Positions 7,618-8,924 of a stretch of DNA of 8,924 nt are shown one piece after another. The position numbers and the translations under genes were made by a program. Every line of letters starts with the position of its first letter. Position 1 is the first letter of the stretch. Source of the DNA: Gammaproteobacteria bacterium (GTDB taxonomy: Bacteria > Pseudomonadota > Gammaproteobacteria > Immundisolibacterales > Immundisolibacteraceae); assembly GCA_003645395.1 (NCBI GenBank), contig QNFC01000056.1, forward strand, positions 1-8,924. The letters are read 5' to 3'. The notes under the pieces were generated by a model. That model had not been told where the DNA came from, ran no database searches, and saw only the letters and a program-made list of their open reading frames with translations.

Positions 7618-8076
7618 CTAGTCTGCTTTAGTGATCTGAATTCTGGACAGGTAGTCGGTAAGTGCATTAACCCGCTCGTTAGCCTGTTTAGAGCCCTTCC
7701 CCTCTGGCGACGACCAAAGCTCATCAAACCACCCGGGCATCGTCCTTTGACCATGTTTGCGAATATCGTCTCTGCCATCGATAAGCTTGCGCACATATTC
7801 GGCGGGAAATTTGCCATCGTTATTCATCGCTAACAGGCGTAAGTCAATTGGATAGACCTTATACATTTGGGTGTAAGGTCCATCACCTCGCCCCTCCTCA
7901 CCGTGACAATTTGCGCAGTACTTTACGTAATCCCGCTGTGCGCTGAGTAGTTTCTGAGCCTCAACCGATGAGTCTGCCGATGCTCCGAAACCAAGAAAAG
8001 ACCCGACCAGCGCAGAAGCAACCAGAGTGAGGGTTTTCTGCCTGAAACCTTTCTGTACCTTTCTATTTTCTCTCAC
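7618..8076 (-). CDS. Small periplasmic class I c-type cytochrome
   Basis: Probable soluble electron carrier or small redox subunit of the periplasm. The 152-residue product has a basic N-terminus (RENRKVQKGFRQK), a hydrophobic stretch at about residues 15-31, and likely signal cleavage near GASA (about 34). The mature part carries one heme c site, CANCH at 54-58, followed by GEEGRGDGP, a common pattern in this family. MPGW (Met113) gives a probable distal heme ligand, so a His/Met monoheme cytochrome is expected. The segments YPIDLRLLAMNNDGKFP and IDGRDDIRKHGQRTMP match small cytochromes of the type P-DLT-L---NGG-FP...IDGR---HG-R-MP. The GTG start is chosen because AGGAG lies eight bases upstream. 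Its promoter region contains a perfect FNR/ANR/Dnr-type box, so low-oxygen or NO-responsive expression is likely. The redox partner cannot be told from the neighbours. Confidence 0.88.
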   Translation of the reverse strand: MRENRKVQKGFRQKTLTLVASALVGSFLGFGASADSSVEAQKLLSAQRDYVKYCANCHGEEGRGDGPYTQMYKVYPIDLRLLAMNNDGKFPAEYVRKLIDGRDDIRKHGQRTMPGWFDELWSSPEGKGSKQANERVNALTDYLSRIQITKAD

Positions 8077-8084
8077 TTTTTATT

Positions 8085-8089
8085 CTCCT
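8085..8089 (-). promoter_or_regulatory. Ribosome binding site of the cytochrome gene
   Basis: On the minus strand AGGAG stands eight bases before the GTG at 8076. This strong site favours the GTG initiator. Confidence 0.75.
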
Positions 8090-8108
8090 CGTTAATGACC
8101 TCAAAGAA

Positions 8109-8114
8109 CTATAA
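8109..8114 (-). promoter_or_regulatory. Candidate -10 element of the cytochrome promoter
   Basis: The minus strand reads TATAGT, one base from the sigma-70 consensus, 33 bases upstream of the GTG. No good -35 box lies at the right distance, as is common for activator-dependent promoters. If transcription starts near 8102, the FNR-type box is centred at -71.5, one of the spacings known for class I FNR activation. This is inference from spacing only. Confidence 0.35.
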
Positions 8115-8166
8115 CTAAAACCTGCACTGTTGTCTTAACGCAAACCGTAAAGACAACGTGTACCCG

Positions 8167-8180
8167 TTGATCCATATCAA
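8167..8180 (-). promoter_or_regulatory. Perfect FNR/ANR/Dnr-family binding site
   Basis: TTGATCCATATCAA matches TTGAT-N4-ATCAA at all ten specified positions. Its centre lies about 97 bases upstream of the cytochrome GTG and downstream of the cyclase gene's terminator, so it should act on the cytochrome. The CRP/FNR-family activators that use this motif respond to oxygen loss (FNR, ANR) or nitric oxide (Dnr). Sequence cannot distinguish these regulators. Confidence 0.72.
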
Positions 8181-8199
8181 CGAAAAGCAAGACTAGAAA

Positions 8200-8250
8200 C
8201 TAGAAAAAATAGACTTCGTGGGTCAGGCAAGCTGCCGCCGAACCCGAAGT
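8200..8250 (-). terminator. Rho-independent terminator of the cyclase-family gene
   Basis: Read on the minus strand, ACTTCG (from 8250) pairs with CGAAGT (ending at 8213). Inside, GGT pairs with ACC, and GGCA-GCT-TGCC forms the tip. After the stem comes CTA and then TTTTTT (8204-8209). Stem plus U-run lies 64 bases past the cyclase stop and is oriented to end that transcript before the cytochrome promoter. Confidence 0.7.
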
Positions 8251-8313
8251 AAAGGTAATTACCAACCCTGGGGGAAACAAACCCTTCAAGGAAGCCCGAC
8301 TGCCGGTAATCCT

Positions 8314-8924
8314 TTAATAAACCGCAATCGGACTACCCGGTGAGCCAGTCGCCCCTCTGATTGGTAGCGGTGTGAAGATGTAAGCAAACTGATACTGCTG
8401 GCGACTCGCCAGATCCGCCAGCTTGAGATTTTCGTGCAGCAATATGCCGTTTTTCACTAGCAGGGTGATGTGCGCCGGCACGGCAATATCGGGGGCATTG
8501 TTATTGGGCATAACATCAATCGACCAGTTGTCCATGCCCACCAGCACCGGCTTTTTACCAGCCAGCCAGGTCGCCGCAGCCTGACCTGGACCGGGTTCGC
8601 CGCTGGCGTATTTTTGGTTATCCACCATCCATAACCGCCCCCACCCGGTGTGCAGCAACAATGCATCGCCGGGCTGAATATCGTCGGCCGACATGCCCTG
8701 CCAGGCCAGGGTTTTGTTGATATCGTCCACGGTCACTTCGTAACCGGCGGCGAGGGTGTGACCAAGCCCGCCTTCTAGATCAATCAAAATGCCACGGGTA
8801 AATATCGGCTTGAGTTTCTCCACGCCGTTTTTGATTAATCCACGCGGAGTCATCATCTGCTGCGCGGTAACACCGTTATAAAAGGTCATTTTAGTACGGT
8901 CGGCCTCATCCCCCAGGGTCAGGC
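8314..8924 (-). CDS. Cyclase-family (kynurenine formamidase-like) metal-dependent hydrolase, N-terminus missing
   Basis: Belongs to the cyclase/amidohydrolase family (Pfam Cyclase, PF04199) that includes bacterial kynurenine formamidase; the actual substrate cannot be assigned. The frame is open to the right edge, continuing LGDEADRTK upstream of an internal ATG at 8889, so that ATG is unlikely to be the start. About 203 C-terminal residues are present, against roughly 250-330 in full proteins. Visible family features are KPIFTRGILID, IQPGDALLLHTGWGRLW, GEPGPGQAAATWL, VLVGMDNWSIDVMP, VPAHITLLVKNGILLHENL and the C-terminal PLPIRGATGSPGSPIAVY. The N-terminal metal-binding HxGTHxD-type motif would lie outside the window and cannot be checked. 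The gene ends in TAA at 8314-8316, followed by a terminator. It reads in the same direction as the cytochrome gene but appears to be a separate transcription unit. Confidence 0.85.
   Translation of the reverse strand, partial: LTLGDEADRTKMTFYNGVTAQQMMTPRGLIKNGVEKLKPIFTRGILIDLEGGLGHTLAAGYEVTVDDINKTLAWQGMSADDIQPGDALLLHTGWGRLWMVDNQKYASGEPGPGQAAATWLAGKKPVLVGMDNWSIDVMPNNNAPDIAVPAHITLLVKNGILLHENLKLADLASRQQYQFAYIFTPLPIRGATGSPGSPIAVY

Noticed and set aside
7485..8206. Repeated AGAAACTAGAAA at 7485-7496 and 8195-8206
   Set aside because: A 12-base match in about 9 kb is expected by chance; no longer homology surrounds it.
8314..8889. ATG at 8889 as the start of the cyclase-family gene
   Set aside because: The frame stays open to the window edge and the product would lack the N-terminal metal-binding half; it is an internal Met.

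Overview
The window reads as a piece of a proteobacterial chromosome, most likely gammaproteobacterial. The gene set is a soluble NAD-linked formate dehydrogenase, a Xanthomonas-like pyrophosphate-dependent phosphofructokinase, a Tat-exported superoxide dismutase and a small periplasmic cytochrome c. I cannot name the genus. I see no phage, IS element, CRISPR array or RNA gene. Both ends are cut inside genes.

Positions 1-4793 (+) hold the 3' part of a molybdenum formate dehydrogenase operon in the fdsB-fdsA-fdhD (fdsC) order. FdsB is the NuoF-like flavin subunit and lacks its 5' end here. FdsA is the 927-residue subunit with NuoG-type iron-sulfur domains and a bis-MGD catalytic domain. FdhD is the sulfurtransferase that activates the cofactor. 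The genes nearly touch (a 1-base overlap, then 6 bases), so they are probably co-transcribed and translationally coupled. Electrons would pass from formate at the Mo site of FdsA along its clusters to FMN and NAD in FdsB. No fdsD-like gene follows fdhD.

Positions 4863-5576 (-) encode a Tat-signal Fe/Mn superoxide dismutase, convergent with the fds operon. Next come about 490 bases with no credible gene. Positions 6063-7325 (+) encode a PPi-dependent 6-phosphofructokinase with a TTG start.

Positions 7326-7617 are non-coding apart from a 40-base near-perfect palindrome that probably works as a terminator between convergent genes. Positions 7618-8076 (-) encode a small exported c-type cytochrome. 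Its upstream region carries a perfect FNR/ANR/Dnr-type box (TTGAT-N4-ATCAA), which suggests low-oxygen or nitric-oxide control. A good rho-independent terminator separates it from the next gene upstream, a cyclase-family (kynurenine formamidase-like) hydrolase that runs off the right edge.

Most of the window is conventional metabolism. The observations most worth checking are the perfect FNR-type box, the unusual second-sphere residues of the exported superoxide dismutase, the 40-base palindrome, and the missing fdsD after fdhD.
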